Position numbers and translations under genes: made by a program. A stretch of 64,000 bases of DNA from an uncultured Bacteroides sp. (GTDB taxonomy: Bacteria > Bacteroidota > Bacteroidia > Bacteroidales > Bacteroidaceae): assembly GCA_937890825.1 (NCBI GenBank), contig CALADS010000078.1:62001-126000 (forward strand), written 5' to 3'. The notes under the pieces are model-generated. The model searched no databases. It saw only the letters and a list, made by a program, of their open reading frames with translations, and was not told the origin of the DNA. Numbering within the stretch: the first letter of the stretch is position 1; each line of letters starts with the position of its first letter. Positions 51,548 to 59,940 of this stretch are shown here, one piece after another.

Positions 51548-51595
51548 ACCTCAATTTGAAATACATAAATCATTAACACATAAACTAACTTGAGT

Positions 51596-53632
51596 ATGAA
51601 AGCAAAGCATTATTTTCCGCTTGCAGCATTCTGTCTGATGACAGCAGCCTGCAACACTGCCGGTAAGCATACAGAGCTTACATCGGGCATCCAACTGGCC
51701 AATCTTGACACCACAGCCCATCCGGGTACTGATTTCTACCAGTATGCCTGTGGCGGCTGGATGAAGAATCATCCGCTTACCGATGAATATTCCATGTATG
51801 GTTCATTTACCCAATTGGCTGAAAATAACAACGAGCAAATTCGGGAACTTATCCAGGATTTGGCAGGAGGTACCCATCAGCAGGGCAGTGTGGCTCAGAA
51901 AGTGGGCGATCTCTATAAAATCGTAATGGACAGTGTAAAGCTCAATGCTGACGGCGTGACTCCGATTCGTGAGGAACTGAATCGCATTGCAGCCGTGAAA
52001 GAAAAGAAAGAACTATATCCGCTCATGGCCGATTTATATATGCGTGGTGTGGGTAGCTACCTGGCTCTTTATGTGGCTGCCGACGAAAAGAACAGCAGCA
52101 TGAATGCGGTGCAGATAGCACAGAGCGGGCTCAGCATGGGCGAACGTGATTATTACCTGGCCGATGATGAGGCTACGAAAAAAATCCGTGAAGCTTTCAA
52201 GGCTCATGTGCAGAAAATGTTCCGTCTGGCAGGCTTTGATGAGGCTGTAGCCCAAAATGCAGTGCAAACGGTAATGGGTGTAGAAACTCGTTTGGCTCAG
52301 GCTTTCCGCTCGCGGGTAGAGTTGCGCGATCCGCAAGCCAATTATCACAAGATGAGCATGGAAGATATTCGCAAGAAATATGCCTCTTTCGATTGGGATG
52401 CTTATCTCGGTGGATTGGGCCTGACGGATGTAAAAGAAATCATCGTAGGACAGCCTGCCTCTCTTCTGGCATCGGTGAAAGAAATAGACACCCTGCCGCT
52501 GGAGCAGCAGAAACTGTATCTGCAATGGAAACTCATAGATGGTGCTGCCGGCTGCCTGAACGATGCTATGGTGGAACAAAACTTCGACTTCTATAGCCGC
52601 ACCTTGTCGGGTGCCAAGGAGATGCGTCCGCGTTGGAAGCGTGCCGTATCTTTCGTCAGCTCTGCACTGGGCGAGGCCGTAGGACAGATGTACGTGGAAA
52701 AATATTTCCCTGCGGCTGCCAAGGAACGCATGGTGACATTGGTGAAAAACTTGCAGGAAAGCCTGGGAGACCGCATCCGGAATCTCAGTTGGATGGGTGA
52801 TGCTACCAAGGAAAAAGCCCTGGAAAAACTGGCTGCTTTCCGCGTGAAGATAGGTTATCCGGACACCTGGAAGAGCTACGATGATTTGGACATCAAGAAC
52901 GATTCTTACTGGGCCAACGCCGAACGTGCCAGCATTTGGGGCATGAAGGAAATGATGGCCAAAGCCGGCAAGCCGGTCGACCGCGAAGAATGGCTGATGA
53001 CTCCGCAGACCGTGAACGCTTACTATAATCCTACCACGAACGAAATCTGCTTCCCGGCAGCCATCCTGCAGCCTCCTTTCTTTGATATGAATGCCGACGA
53101 CGCTTTCAATTACGGTGCTATCGGTGTGGTAATTGGGCATGAAATGACCCACGGATTTGATGACCAGGGCCGTCAGTACGACAAAGAGGGTAACTTGAAG
53201 GATTGGTGGACGGCCGAGGATGCCGAACGCTTCAATGAGCGTGCGCAGGTGCTGGTAGATTTCTTTGATAACATCGAAGTGGCTCCCGGTGTGCATGCCA
53301 ACGGAAAGATGACCTTGGGAGAGAACATCGCCGATTACGGTGGCTTGCAGGTGGCTTATCAAGCTTTCAAAAAGGCTACTCAGACACAGCCTCTGCCCGT
53401 GGCAGACGGACTGACACCCGAACAGCGTTTCTTCCTAGCCTATGCAGGCGTATGGGCCAACAACATCCGTCCGGAAATGGTGCTTTATCTCACAAAGGTA
53501 GATGTACACTCATTGGGTGAATGGCGTGTCAACGGTACATTGCCGCAAATCAATGCTTGGTATGACGCTTTCCAAATCAATGAAGCAGATTCCATGTACT
53601 TGGCTCCGGACAAGCGCGCTGCCATCTGGTAA
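51596..53632 (+). CDS. pepO: M13 family metallopeptidase (neprilysin/PepO-like), lipoprotein
   Basis: This 678-residue lipoprotein (lipobox MTAAC, Cys19) has the M13 architecture: an N-terminal domain containing DTTAHPGTDFYQYACGGWM and a C-terminal catalytic domain. The latter has VNAYYNPTTNEICFPAAIL, the zinc motif VIGHEMTHGFDDQG, and the third zinc ligand Glu in ENIADYGG. Such enzymes cut small peptides in the periplasm or at the cell surface. The open frame begins with TTG at 51590, but the ATG at 51596 is the better start. A 13-bp terminator hairpin follows. Confidence 0.92.
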   Translation: MKAKHYFPLAAFCLMTAACNTAGKHTELTSGIQLANLDTTAHPGTDFYQYACGGWMKNHPLTDEYSMYGSFTQLAENNNEQIRELIQDLAGGTHQQGSVAQKVGDLYKIVMDSVKLNADGVTPIREELNRIAAVKEKKELYPLMADLYMRGVGSYLALYVAADEKNSSMNAVQIAQSGLSMGERDYYLADDEATKKIREAFKAHVQKMFRLAGFDEAVAQNAVQTVMGVETRLAQAFRSRVELRDPQANYHKMSMEDIRKKYASFDWDAYLGGLGLTDVKEIIVGQPASLLASVKEIDTLPLEQQKLYLQWKLIDGAAGCLNDAMVEQNFDFYSRTLSGAKEMRPRWKRAVSFVSSALGEAVGQMYVEKYFPAAAKERMVTLVKNLQESLGDRIRNLSWMGDATKEKALEKLAAFRVKIGYPDTWKSYDDLDIKNDSYWANAERASIWGMKEMMAKAGKPVDREEWLMTPQTVNAYYNPTTNEICFPAAILQPPFFDMNADDAFNYGAIGVVIGHEMTHGFDDQGRQYDKEGNLKDWWTAEDAERFNERAQVLVDFFDNIEVAPGVHANGKMTLGENIADYGGLQVAYQAFKKATQTQPLPVADGLTPEQRFFLAYAGVWANNIRPEMVLYLTKVDVHSLGEWRVNGTLPQINAWYDAFQINEADSMYLAPDKRAAIW

Positions 53633-53672
53633 GGAACAGGCAACTGAAATAAACTGAAATAACCGATAGGGT

Positions 53673-53712
53673 GAGAGGCTGGTAAAGAATCGTTACCGGC
53701 CTCTTTCTCTTT
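53673..53712 (+). terminator. Terminator of the M13 peptidase gene
   Basis: A stem of 13 bp with two G-U type pairs (53673-53685 with 53693-53705) and a 7-base loop is followed by TCTCTTTT. Confidence 0.85.
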
Positions 53713-53730
53713 TGCCTTGCTCTACACCTT

Positions 53731-53833
53731 CTCCGTATCTTCTCCCTACCAACTCCGTACCTTCTCCCTACCAAGTCCGTGAGAAAGCCCGCTCTATAGA
53801 TACGGAGCAGACACGGAGCATAGGCAGGGTAGA
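53731..53833. repeat. 11-bp periodic repeat, locus 3, with inverted copies
   Basis: Five direct 11-base units start at 53731, 53742, 53753, 53764 and 53775; CTCCGTA-type and CTCCCTACCAA-type units alternate. Three inverted units then start at 53801, 53812 and 53823 (TACGGAGCAGA, CACGGAGCATA, GGCAGGGTAGA), again spaced by 11. The two halves can pair. It lies in the 398-base gap between the M13 peptidase terminator and the purH promoter, which otherwise shows no gene. Confidence 0.85.
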
Positions 53834-53978
53834 TAGGTCGGATATCCCTATCAGGTTCGGATGAATATCTTTTACATTCAATCGAAAAATACGGGCGATG
53901 TACTCGTATCTTTTGAAACTTTAGGTTCTATTTATAAAAAAGGACGGTTGGCTTGATGTACATCTAAAGCAAAAGTTG

Positions 53979-53986
53979 TACCTTTG
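53979..53986 (+). promoter_or_regulatory. -7 box of the purH-mre operon promoter
   Basis: TACCTTTG matches TAnnTTTG, 44 bases before the purH start. The -33 region reads GCTTGATG, only a partial match. Confidence 0.65.
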
Positions 53987-54030
53987 CAGCAATTTATTTA
54001 ATATACGCGTACTTTTAAATAAGAATAATT

Positions 54031-55557
54031 ATGTCTGAAACTAAAAGAATCAAGACAGCCCTCGTATCTGTATATCACAAAGAGGGCCTGGATGAAATCA
54101 TCACCAAATTACACGAGGAAGGTGTGGAATTCCTTTCTACTGGTGGAACTCGCCAATTCATTGAATCATTGGGGTATCCCTGCAAGGCTGTGGAAGACCT
54201 CACTACATACCCTTCTATCCTGGGTGGCCGCGTGAAGACGTTGCATCCGAAGGTGTTCGGAGGTATCCTTTGCCGTCGCGGACTGGAACAGGATATGCAG
54301 CAGATTGAGAAATACGAAATTCCGGAAATCGATTTGGTTATCGTTGACCTCTATCCGTTCGAAGCTACCGTGGCTAGCGGTGCTGAAGAACCTGCTATCA
54401 TTGAAAAGATTGATATAGGCGGCATCTCACTGATTCGTGCAGCTGCCAAGAATTACAACGATGTGGTAATCGTTGCGTCTCAAGCTCAGTACCAACCGCT
54501 TCGCGATATGCTGATGGAACACGGTGCTACTACTACATTAGAAGAACGTCGCTGGTTTGCCAAGGAGGCTTTTGCGGTATCTTCTCACTATGATTCTGCT
54601 ATCTTCAACTATTTCGATGCCGACAACAGCTCAGCATTCCGCTGCTCTGCCAATAATCAGAAAACTTTGCGTTATGGTGAAAACCCGCATCAGAAGGGTT
54701 ATTTCTTTGGTAACTTGGAGGCGATGTTCGACCAAATTCACGGTAAGGAAATCTCTTACAATAACTTGCTGGACATCAACGCGGCTGTAGATTTGATTGA
54801 TGAATTTGGTACAGACACCACGTTTGCTGTATTGAAGCACAACAATGCTTGCGGTCTGGCTTCTCGTCCTACCGTGCTCGAAGCCTGGAAAGATGCCCTG
54901 GCAGGCGACCCCGTTTCGGCTTTCGGCGGCGTGCTGATTACGAATGCGGTGATCGACAAGGCTACTGCCGAAGAAATCAACAAGATATTCTTTGAAGTGA
55001 TTATCGCACCCGACTATGATGTAGATGCCCTCGAAATCCTTGGTCAGAAGAAGAACCGTATCATTCTGGTACGTAAAGAAACAGCTCTCCCTAAAAAGCA
55101 GTTCCGTTCATTGCTGAATGGGGTATTGGTGCAAGACCGTGACTTGAAGATTGAAACACCCGCAGACTTGAAGACAGTAACTGTAAAGGAACCTACTGCT
55201 CAGGAAGTAGAAGATATGCTCTTTGCCAACAAGATTGTGAAGAACAGCAAGTCGAATGCCATTGTATTGGCCAAGGGCAAGCAACTGTTTGCTAGCGGTG
55301 TGGGACAGACTAGCCGTGTAGATGCTTTAAAGCAAGCCATCGAAAAGGCTAAGAACTTTGGTTTCGACCTCCACGGAGCCGTGATGGCCAGTGATGCCTT
55401 CTTCCCCTTCCCCGATTGCGTGGAAATAGCCGGAAATGAAGGAATTACAGCTGTAATTCAGCCGGGCGGAAGCATTAAGGACGAATTGTCGTTCCAATAT
55501 TGCAACGAACATGGTATCGCTATGGTGACTACCGGTTTCCGTCACTTTAAACATTAA
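54031..55557 (+). CDS. purH: Bifunctional AICAR formyltransferase / IMP cyclohydrolase
   Basis: This 508-residue cytosolic enzyme does the last two steps of IMP synthesis. The N-terminal cyclohydrolase domain (about 1-190) begins with KTALVSVYHKEGLDEII and has STGGTRQFIE and GGRVKTLHPKVFGGIL. The C-terminal transformylase domain has LRYGENPHQKGYFF, with the Lys/His region, and ends with ASDAFFPFPDCVEIAGNEGI and GGSIKDELS. Length is normal. It is the first gene of a run that continues with mreB 85 bases on, a Bacteroidetes arrangement linking purine and cell-shape genes. Confidence 0.96.
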   Translation: MSETKRIKTALVSVYHKEGLDEIITKLHEEGVEFLSTGGTRQFIESLGYPCKAVEDLTTYPSILGGRVKTLHPKVFGGILCRRGLEQDMQQIEKYEIPEIDLVIVDLYPFEATVASGAEEPAIIEKIDIGGISLIRAAAKNYNDVVIVASQAQYQPLRDMLMEHGATTTLEERRWFAKEAFAVSSHYDSAIFNYFDADNSSAFRCSANNQKTLRYGENPHQKGYFFGNLEAMFDQIHGKEISYNNLLDINAAVDLIDEFGTDTTFAVLKHNNACGLASRPTVLEAWKDALAGDPVSAFGGVLITNAVIDKATAEEINKIFFEVIIAPDYDVDALEILGQKKNRIILVRKETALPKKQFRSLLNGVLVQDRDLKIETPADLKTVTVKEPTAQEVEDMLFANKIVKNSKSNAIVLAKGKQLFASGVGQTSRVDALKQAIEKAKNFGFDLHGAVMASDAFFPFPDCVEIAGNEGITAVIQPGGSIKDELSFQYCNEHGIAMVTTGFRHFKH

Positions 55558-55642
55558 TATTCATTGAGGATGAAGTGTGGGATGCCCGCTTCTTATGGCA
55601 GCGGATGAGCCCTGCTTCATCCTTCTTTCTTCTATTGATAAT

Positions 55643-56665
55643 ATGGGATTATTCTCTTTTACACAAGAAATAGCGATGGACTTGGGCACGGCCAATACCA
55701 TTATCACCTCAAACGGTAAGATTGTGGTGGATGAGCCCTCGGTAGTGGCTCTGGACCGTCGTACTGATAAAATGATTGCGGTGGGCGAAAAGGCGAAGCT
55801 GATGCACGAGAAGACCAACGACAATATCCGTACCATCCGTCCGTTACGTGATGGGGTGATAGCCGACTTCTATGCTTGTGAGCAGATGATTCGTGGACTC
55901 ATCAAGATGGTGAATAACAAGAACCGTCTTTTCTCTCCGTCGTTGCGTATGGTTATCGGCGTGCCTTCGGGCAGTACGGAAGTGGAACTTCGTGCTGTGC
56001 GCGACTCGGCTGAACATGCTGGTGGACGCGATGTCTACCTCATCTTTGAACCCATGGCGGCAGCCATTGGTGTGGGAATCGATGTAGAGGCTCCTGAGGG
56101 AAACATGATTGTGGATATAGGTGGCGGTTCTACTGAAATTGCTGTGATTTCGTTGGGTGGCATTGTGACCAACAATTCCATTCGTGTGGCCGGAGACGAC
56201 CTCACGGCTGATATACGTGAGTATATGAGTCGTCAGCATAACGTGAAGGTCAGCGAGCGTATGGCCGAGCGTATTAAGATACACGTAGGTTCGGTACTTA
56301 CCGACTTGGGCGAGGATGCTCCTGAAGATTACATCGTACATGGCCCGAACCGTATCACTGCATTGCCGATGGAAGTCCCTGTGTGCTATCAGGAAATAGC
56401 TCACTGTCTGGAGAAATCCATTTCTAAGATTGAAACGGCCATTCTCAGTGCGCTGGAAAATACTCCTCCTGAACTGTATGCCGACATTGTACATAACGGT
56501 ATTTACCTGGCAGGTGGTGGTGCATTGCTGCGCGGATTGGACAAACGACTGATGGACAAGATTAATATACCTTTCCATATAGCCGAAGATCCCCTTCATG
56601 CGGTGGCCAAAGGTACGGGTGTAGCGTTGAAGAATGTGGACCGTTTCTCATTCCTGATGAGATAA
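55643..56665 (+). CDS. mreB: Rod shape-determining protein MreB
   Basis: This 340-residue bacterial actin forms membrane-associated filaments that guide lateral wall growth. It begins MGLFSFTQEIAMDLGTANTI, with the membrane-binding N-terminal Phe residues and the first phosphate-binding loop. It also shows GVPSGSTEVELRAVRDSAEHAG, FEPMAAAIGVGID, the second phosphate loop IVDIGGGSTEIAVISLGG, and GIYLAGGGALLRGLDK. An in-frame ATG at 55577 would add 22 residues unlike MreB, so I use 55643. It is followed by mreC after 13 bases. Confidence 0.95.
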   Translation: MGLFSFTQEIAMDLGTANTIITSNGKIVVDEPSVVALDRRTDKMIAVGEKAKLMHEKTNDNIRTIRPLRDGVIADFYACEQMIRGLIKMVNNKNRLFSPSLRMVIGVPSGSTEVELRAVRDSAEHAGGRDVYLIFEPMAAAIGVGIDVEAPEGNMIVDIGGGSTEIAVISLGGIVTNNSIRVAGDDLTADIREYMSRQHNVKVSERMAERIKIHVGSVLTDLGEDAPEDYIVHGPNRITALPMEVPVCYQEIAHCLEKSISKIETAILSALENTPPELYADIVHNGIYLAGGGALLRGLDKRLMDKINIPFHIAEDPLHAVAKGTGVALKNVDRFSFLMR

Positions 56666-56678
56666 TCGCTGGGTGAAG

Positions 56679-57512
56679 ATGCGGAATTTATTGAATTTTC
56701 TCATCAAATATAATTACTGGTTCCTCTTTCTACTGTTAGAGGTAACCAGTTTTGTTTTATTGTTTCGCTTTAACCATTATCAGCAGAGTGTATTTTTTAC
56801 CTCGGCCAATGGTGCGGCAGGCAAGGTGTATGAATGGTCGGGAGCGGTTACTTCATACTTTCATCTGAAATCGGTCAACGAAGATTTGCTCGACCGTAAT
56901 ATGTTGCTGGAACAGCGGGTGGCCCAGTTAGAGAAATACTTGCTCGACCAAGGGGCAGATTCGATCAAACTGAATAGTCTGGACCACATGGCTGCGGGAG
57001 ATTATCGGATATTCAAGGCAAATGTCATCAAGAATTCACTGATGATGGCCGATAACTACATTACGCTGGATGCTGGCGAAGAAGCAGGTATCCGCCCGGA
57101 TATGGGGGTAGTGGATGCCAATGGAGTGGTGGGCATCGTTTATAAAACGTCGGCTCATTATTCACTGGTGTTACCTTTACTCAACAGCAAGTCGAGTATC
57201 AGTTGCAAGATTGTGGGAAGCGACTATTTCGGCTATCTGAAGTGGGAGGGCGGTGATTCGCGTTTCGCTTATCTGAAGGATTTGCCGCGCCATGCGGAAT
57301 TTAATCTGGGAGATACGGTGGTGACGAGCGGTTATTCAGCCGTATTTCCGGCAGGTGTCATGGTAGGTACGGTAGATGATATGCAGGATTCGCACGACGG
57401 ACTTTCTTATTTGCTGAAAATCAAGTTGGCTACAGATTTCGGCAAGGTGAGCAATGTGCGTGTCATTGCGCGGAGCGGCCAGGAAGAGCAGAAAAAGCTG
57501 GAAGATATTTAA
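56679..57512 (+). CDS. mreC: Rod shape-determining protein MreC
   Basis: This 277-residue bitopic protein has an N-terminal membrane segment (about 10-30), a periplasmic coiled coil (LLEQRVAQLEKYLLDQG), and two beta domains with DMGVVDANGVVGIVYKTSAHYSLV and the 'GDTVVTSGYSAVFPAGVMVGTV' motif (read in parts) typical of MreC. It connects MreB filaments to the PBP2/RodA wall synthase. A GTG at 56673 two codons upstream is an alternative start. mreD follows after 32 bases. Confidence 0.93.
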   Translation: MRNLLNFLIKYNYWFLFLLLEVTSFVLLFRFNHYQQSVFFTSANGAAGKVYEWSGAVTSYFHLKSVNEDLLDRNMLLEQRVAQLEKYLLDQGADSIKLNSLDHMAAGDYRIFKANVIKNSLMMADNYITLDAGEEAGIRPDMGVVDANGVVGIVYKTSAHYSLVLPLLNSKSSISCKIVGSDYFGYLKWEGGDSRFAYLKDLPRHAEFNLGDTVVTSGYSAVFPAGVMVGTVDDMQDSHDGLSYLLKIKLATDFGKVSNVRVIARSGQEEQKKLEDI

Positions 57513-57544
57513 GTGTAAGGATGCTTTTTAAATGAACTGAATTC

Positions 57545-58048
57545 ATGTTATTGAATTATTTACATAAGTTGGGATGGTTTGTGGGGTTGGTCTTGTTGCA
57601 GGTGCTGATTTTGAATAATGTACATATTGCCGGATGTGCCACCCCCTTTCTATATATTTATCTGATTCTGAAATTTGAGTCGGACATACCCCGTAATACG
57701 TTGATGTTGTGGGCTTTCTTCCTGGGATTGACCGTGGATGTCTTTTCTGATACTCCGGGTATGAATGCCGCTGCGGCGGTGTTCTTGGCATTTATGCGTC
57801 CTGCTCTTTTGCGGCTCTTTGTGCCGCGTGATATGGTGGAGAGTATCGTTCCGGGCATCCGTGCCCTGGGGGTATCTCCTTTTTTGAAGTATGTATCGGC
57901 CAGTGTGCTGGTGCATCATAGTGTCTTGCTGCTGGTGGAGTTTTTCTCACTGGCTGCCTGGGGAATGTTGTTGCTGAGAATTGTGGCCAGTTCACTGCTC
58001 ACGGTGGCGTGTATCATGGCATTGGATGGTATAAGTAGGAAGCGCTGA
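57545..58048 (+). CDS. mreD: Rod shape-determining protein MreD
   Basis: This 167-residue integral membrane protein has about five hydrophobic segments and the MreD pattern (LNNVHIAGCATPFLYIYLIL early, then GLTVDVFSDTPGMNAAAAVFLAFMRP read in parts). It works with MreC in the elongasome. Its TGA overlaps the mrdA ATG (TGATG), so translation is coupled. Sequence is weakly conserved in this family, so context carries much of the call. Confidence 0.9.
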   Translation: MLLNYLHKLGWFVGLVLLQVLILNNVHIAGCATPFLYIYLILKFESDIPRNTLMLWAFFLGLTVDVFSDTPGMNAAAAVFLAFMRPALLRLFVPRDMVESIVPGIRALGVSPFLKYVSASVLVHHSVLLLVEFFSLAAWGMLLLRIVASSLLTVACIMALDGISRKR

Positions 58049-59916
58049 TGAAGGATTATACGTTAGAGAAGAGAAAGTTTGTTATCGGCCTGGCGGTCGT
58101 GGTTATTGTATTGGTGTATATCTTGCGCTTGTTCGACTTGCAGATTCTCACCGATGAATACAAGCGCTATGCCGATAGCAATGCCTTTCTGAACAAGACG
58201 CAATATCCCTCGCGTGGTGCCATCTACGACCGTAACGGGAAGTTATTGGTGTTCAATCAGCCTGCTTACGACATTACGTTTGTGCCGCGTGAAGTGAAAA
58301 AGCTCGATACGCTGGATCTTTGCCGTGCGCTGAACATTACCCGTGAGCAGTTTGATAAGCGGATGAAGGATGTAAAGAATCGCTGGATGAATCCTGGTTA
58401 TTCGAAGTACACACATCAGGTGCTTATGACGCAGCTATCTGCCGAAGAGTGTGGTGTGTTTCAGGAAAAACTATTCAAGTTTCCTGGCTTTTACATTCAG
58501 CGGCGAACCATTCGTCAGTATAGTTATAACTCTGCCGGTCATGTGTTGGGAGATATTGGCGAGGTTTCAAAGCGTGATATTGAGAAAGATAATTATTATG
58601 TGCGGGGAGATTATATCGGTAAGCAGGGTATCGAGCGTTCTTATGAACCTTATCTCCGCGGAGAGAAAGGGGTGGAGGTGTTGCTCAGAGATGCCCATGG
58701 ACGCATCCAGGGGCATTACATGGATGGCCAGCTAGACCGTCCTTCGGTGCCCGGAAAGAATCTCACGTTGGGTATTGATATTGATTTACAGTTGCTGGGC
58801 GAACGCTTGATGCAAAATAAAATTGGGGCCATTGTGGCCATCGAACCAGCTACTGGTGAAATTCTTTGCATGGTATCTTCTCCTTCGTTCGATCCTCATC
58901 TGATGATTGGCCGTCAGCGAGGGAAAAACCATCGTTTGCTACAGAAAGACCGTAGAAAGCCGTTACTCAACCGCGCCATTATGGGCGCTTATCCTCCGGG
59001 ATCTACGTTTAAGACCACGCAAGCATTGACCTTCTTGCAAGAGGGTATCGTACAGACGGAATCTCCGTTGTTTCCTTGTGCACATGGCTTTAATTATGGA
59101 GGTCTTCATGTGGGATGTCATGCGCACGGGGCACCCTTGTCACTGATTCCGGCTATAGCCACTTCATGCAATTCTTATTTTTGTTGGGGATTGTTTCGCA
59201 TGATTGGCGACCGTAAGTATGGTTCACCGCAAAAAGCACTGACGGTGTGGAAAGACTACATGGTGTCGCAGGGCTTTGGATATAAGCTGGATACAGATGT
59301 GCCGGGCGAAATTCGCGGGTATATCCCTAATGCTACTACTTATGATAAAGCCTATCGCGGTTCATGGAATGGGTTGACCATTATCAGTATATCCATCGGT
59401 CAGGGTGAAATTCTGGCTACTCCGCTTCAGATAGCCAATCTTTCGGCCACTATTGCTAATCGAGGACATTTCATTCCGCCGCACGTGGTGAAGGGCATTC
59501 AGGATCATGAGATAGATAGCTTGTACCGTACTCCTCGTTATACCACCATCGAGCGTCGGCATTATGAAGACGTGGTGAAGGGGATGCGGGCTGCCGTAAC
59601 GGGTAGCACCGGAAGCGGTACTTGCCGTAGAGTAGGGGCCATGTTGCCGGGGGTAGAAGCTTGTGGAAAAACGGGTACTGCTCAGAATCCTCACGGTAAG
59701 GACCATTCGGTATTTATGGGCTTTGCGCCAATGAACGAACCGAAGATTGCCATTGCCGTGTATGTGGAAAACGGTGGCTTTGGAGCTACGTATGCGGTGC
59801 CTATTGCATCGCTTATGATGGACCAGTATCTGCATGGACACCTATCGGCTGATAATGAAAAGATAGCCGAAGATTTTGCCAATAGAGTGATATATTATAG
59901 CAACGAAGAACGATAA
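58048..59916 (+). CDS. mrdA: Penicillin-binding protein 2 (elongasome transpeptidase)
   Basis: This 622-residue class B PBP has one N-terminal membrane segment, a pedestal domain (from RGAIYDRNGKLLVFNQPAYDI), and a transpeptidase domain with the active-site serine in PPGSTFKTT. Further motifs are SCNSY (SxN) and CGKTGTAQN (KTG). It cross-links peptidoglycan during lateral growth together with RodA, encoded 24 bases downstream, and is the target of mecillinam-type beta-lactams. Length is normal. Confidence 0.95.
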   Translation: MKDYTLEKRKFVIGLAVVVIVLVYILRLFDLQILTDEYKRYADSNAFLNKTQYPSRGAIYDRNGKLLVFNQPAYDITFVPREVKKLDTLDLCRALNITREQFDKRMKDVKNRWMNPGYSKYTHQVLMTQLSAEECGVFQEKLFKFPGFYIQRRTIRQYSYNSAGHVLGDIGEVSKRDIEKDNYYVRGDYIGKQGIERSYEPYLRGEKGVEVLLRDAHGRIQGHYMDGQLDRPSVPGKNLTLGIDIDLQLLGERLMQNKIGAIVAIEPATGEILCMVSSPSFDPHLMIGRQRGKNHRLLQKDRRKPLLNRAIMGAYPPGSTFKTTQALTFLQEGIVQTESPLFPCAHGFNYGGLHVGCHAHGAPLSLIPAIATSCNSYFCWGLFRMIGDRKYGSPQKALTVWKDYMVSQGFGYKLDTDVPGEIRGYIPNATTYDKAYRGSWNGLTIISISIGQGEILATPLQIANLSATIANRGHFIPPHVVKGIQDHEIDSLYRTPRYTTIERRHYEDVVKGMRAAVTGSTGSGTCRRVGAMLPGVEACGKTGTAQNPHGKDHSVFMGFAPMNEPKIAIAVYVENGGFGATYAVPIASLMMDQYLHGHLSADNEKIAEDFANRVIYYSNEER

Positions 59917-59940
59917 AGAGGTATAATTGAAACAAACATC

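Noticed and set aside
52034..53362. 442-codon minus-strand open frame opposite the M13 peptidase gene
   Set aside because: Long antisense frames arise from the codon use of the real gene; the peptidase has all its zinc motifs and the antisense product resembles nothing.
55844..56599. 251-codon minus-strand open frame opposite mreB
   Set aside because: Shadow of mreB; His/Arg-rich and without any domain-like pattern.
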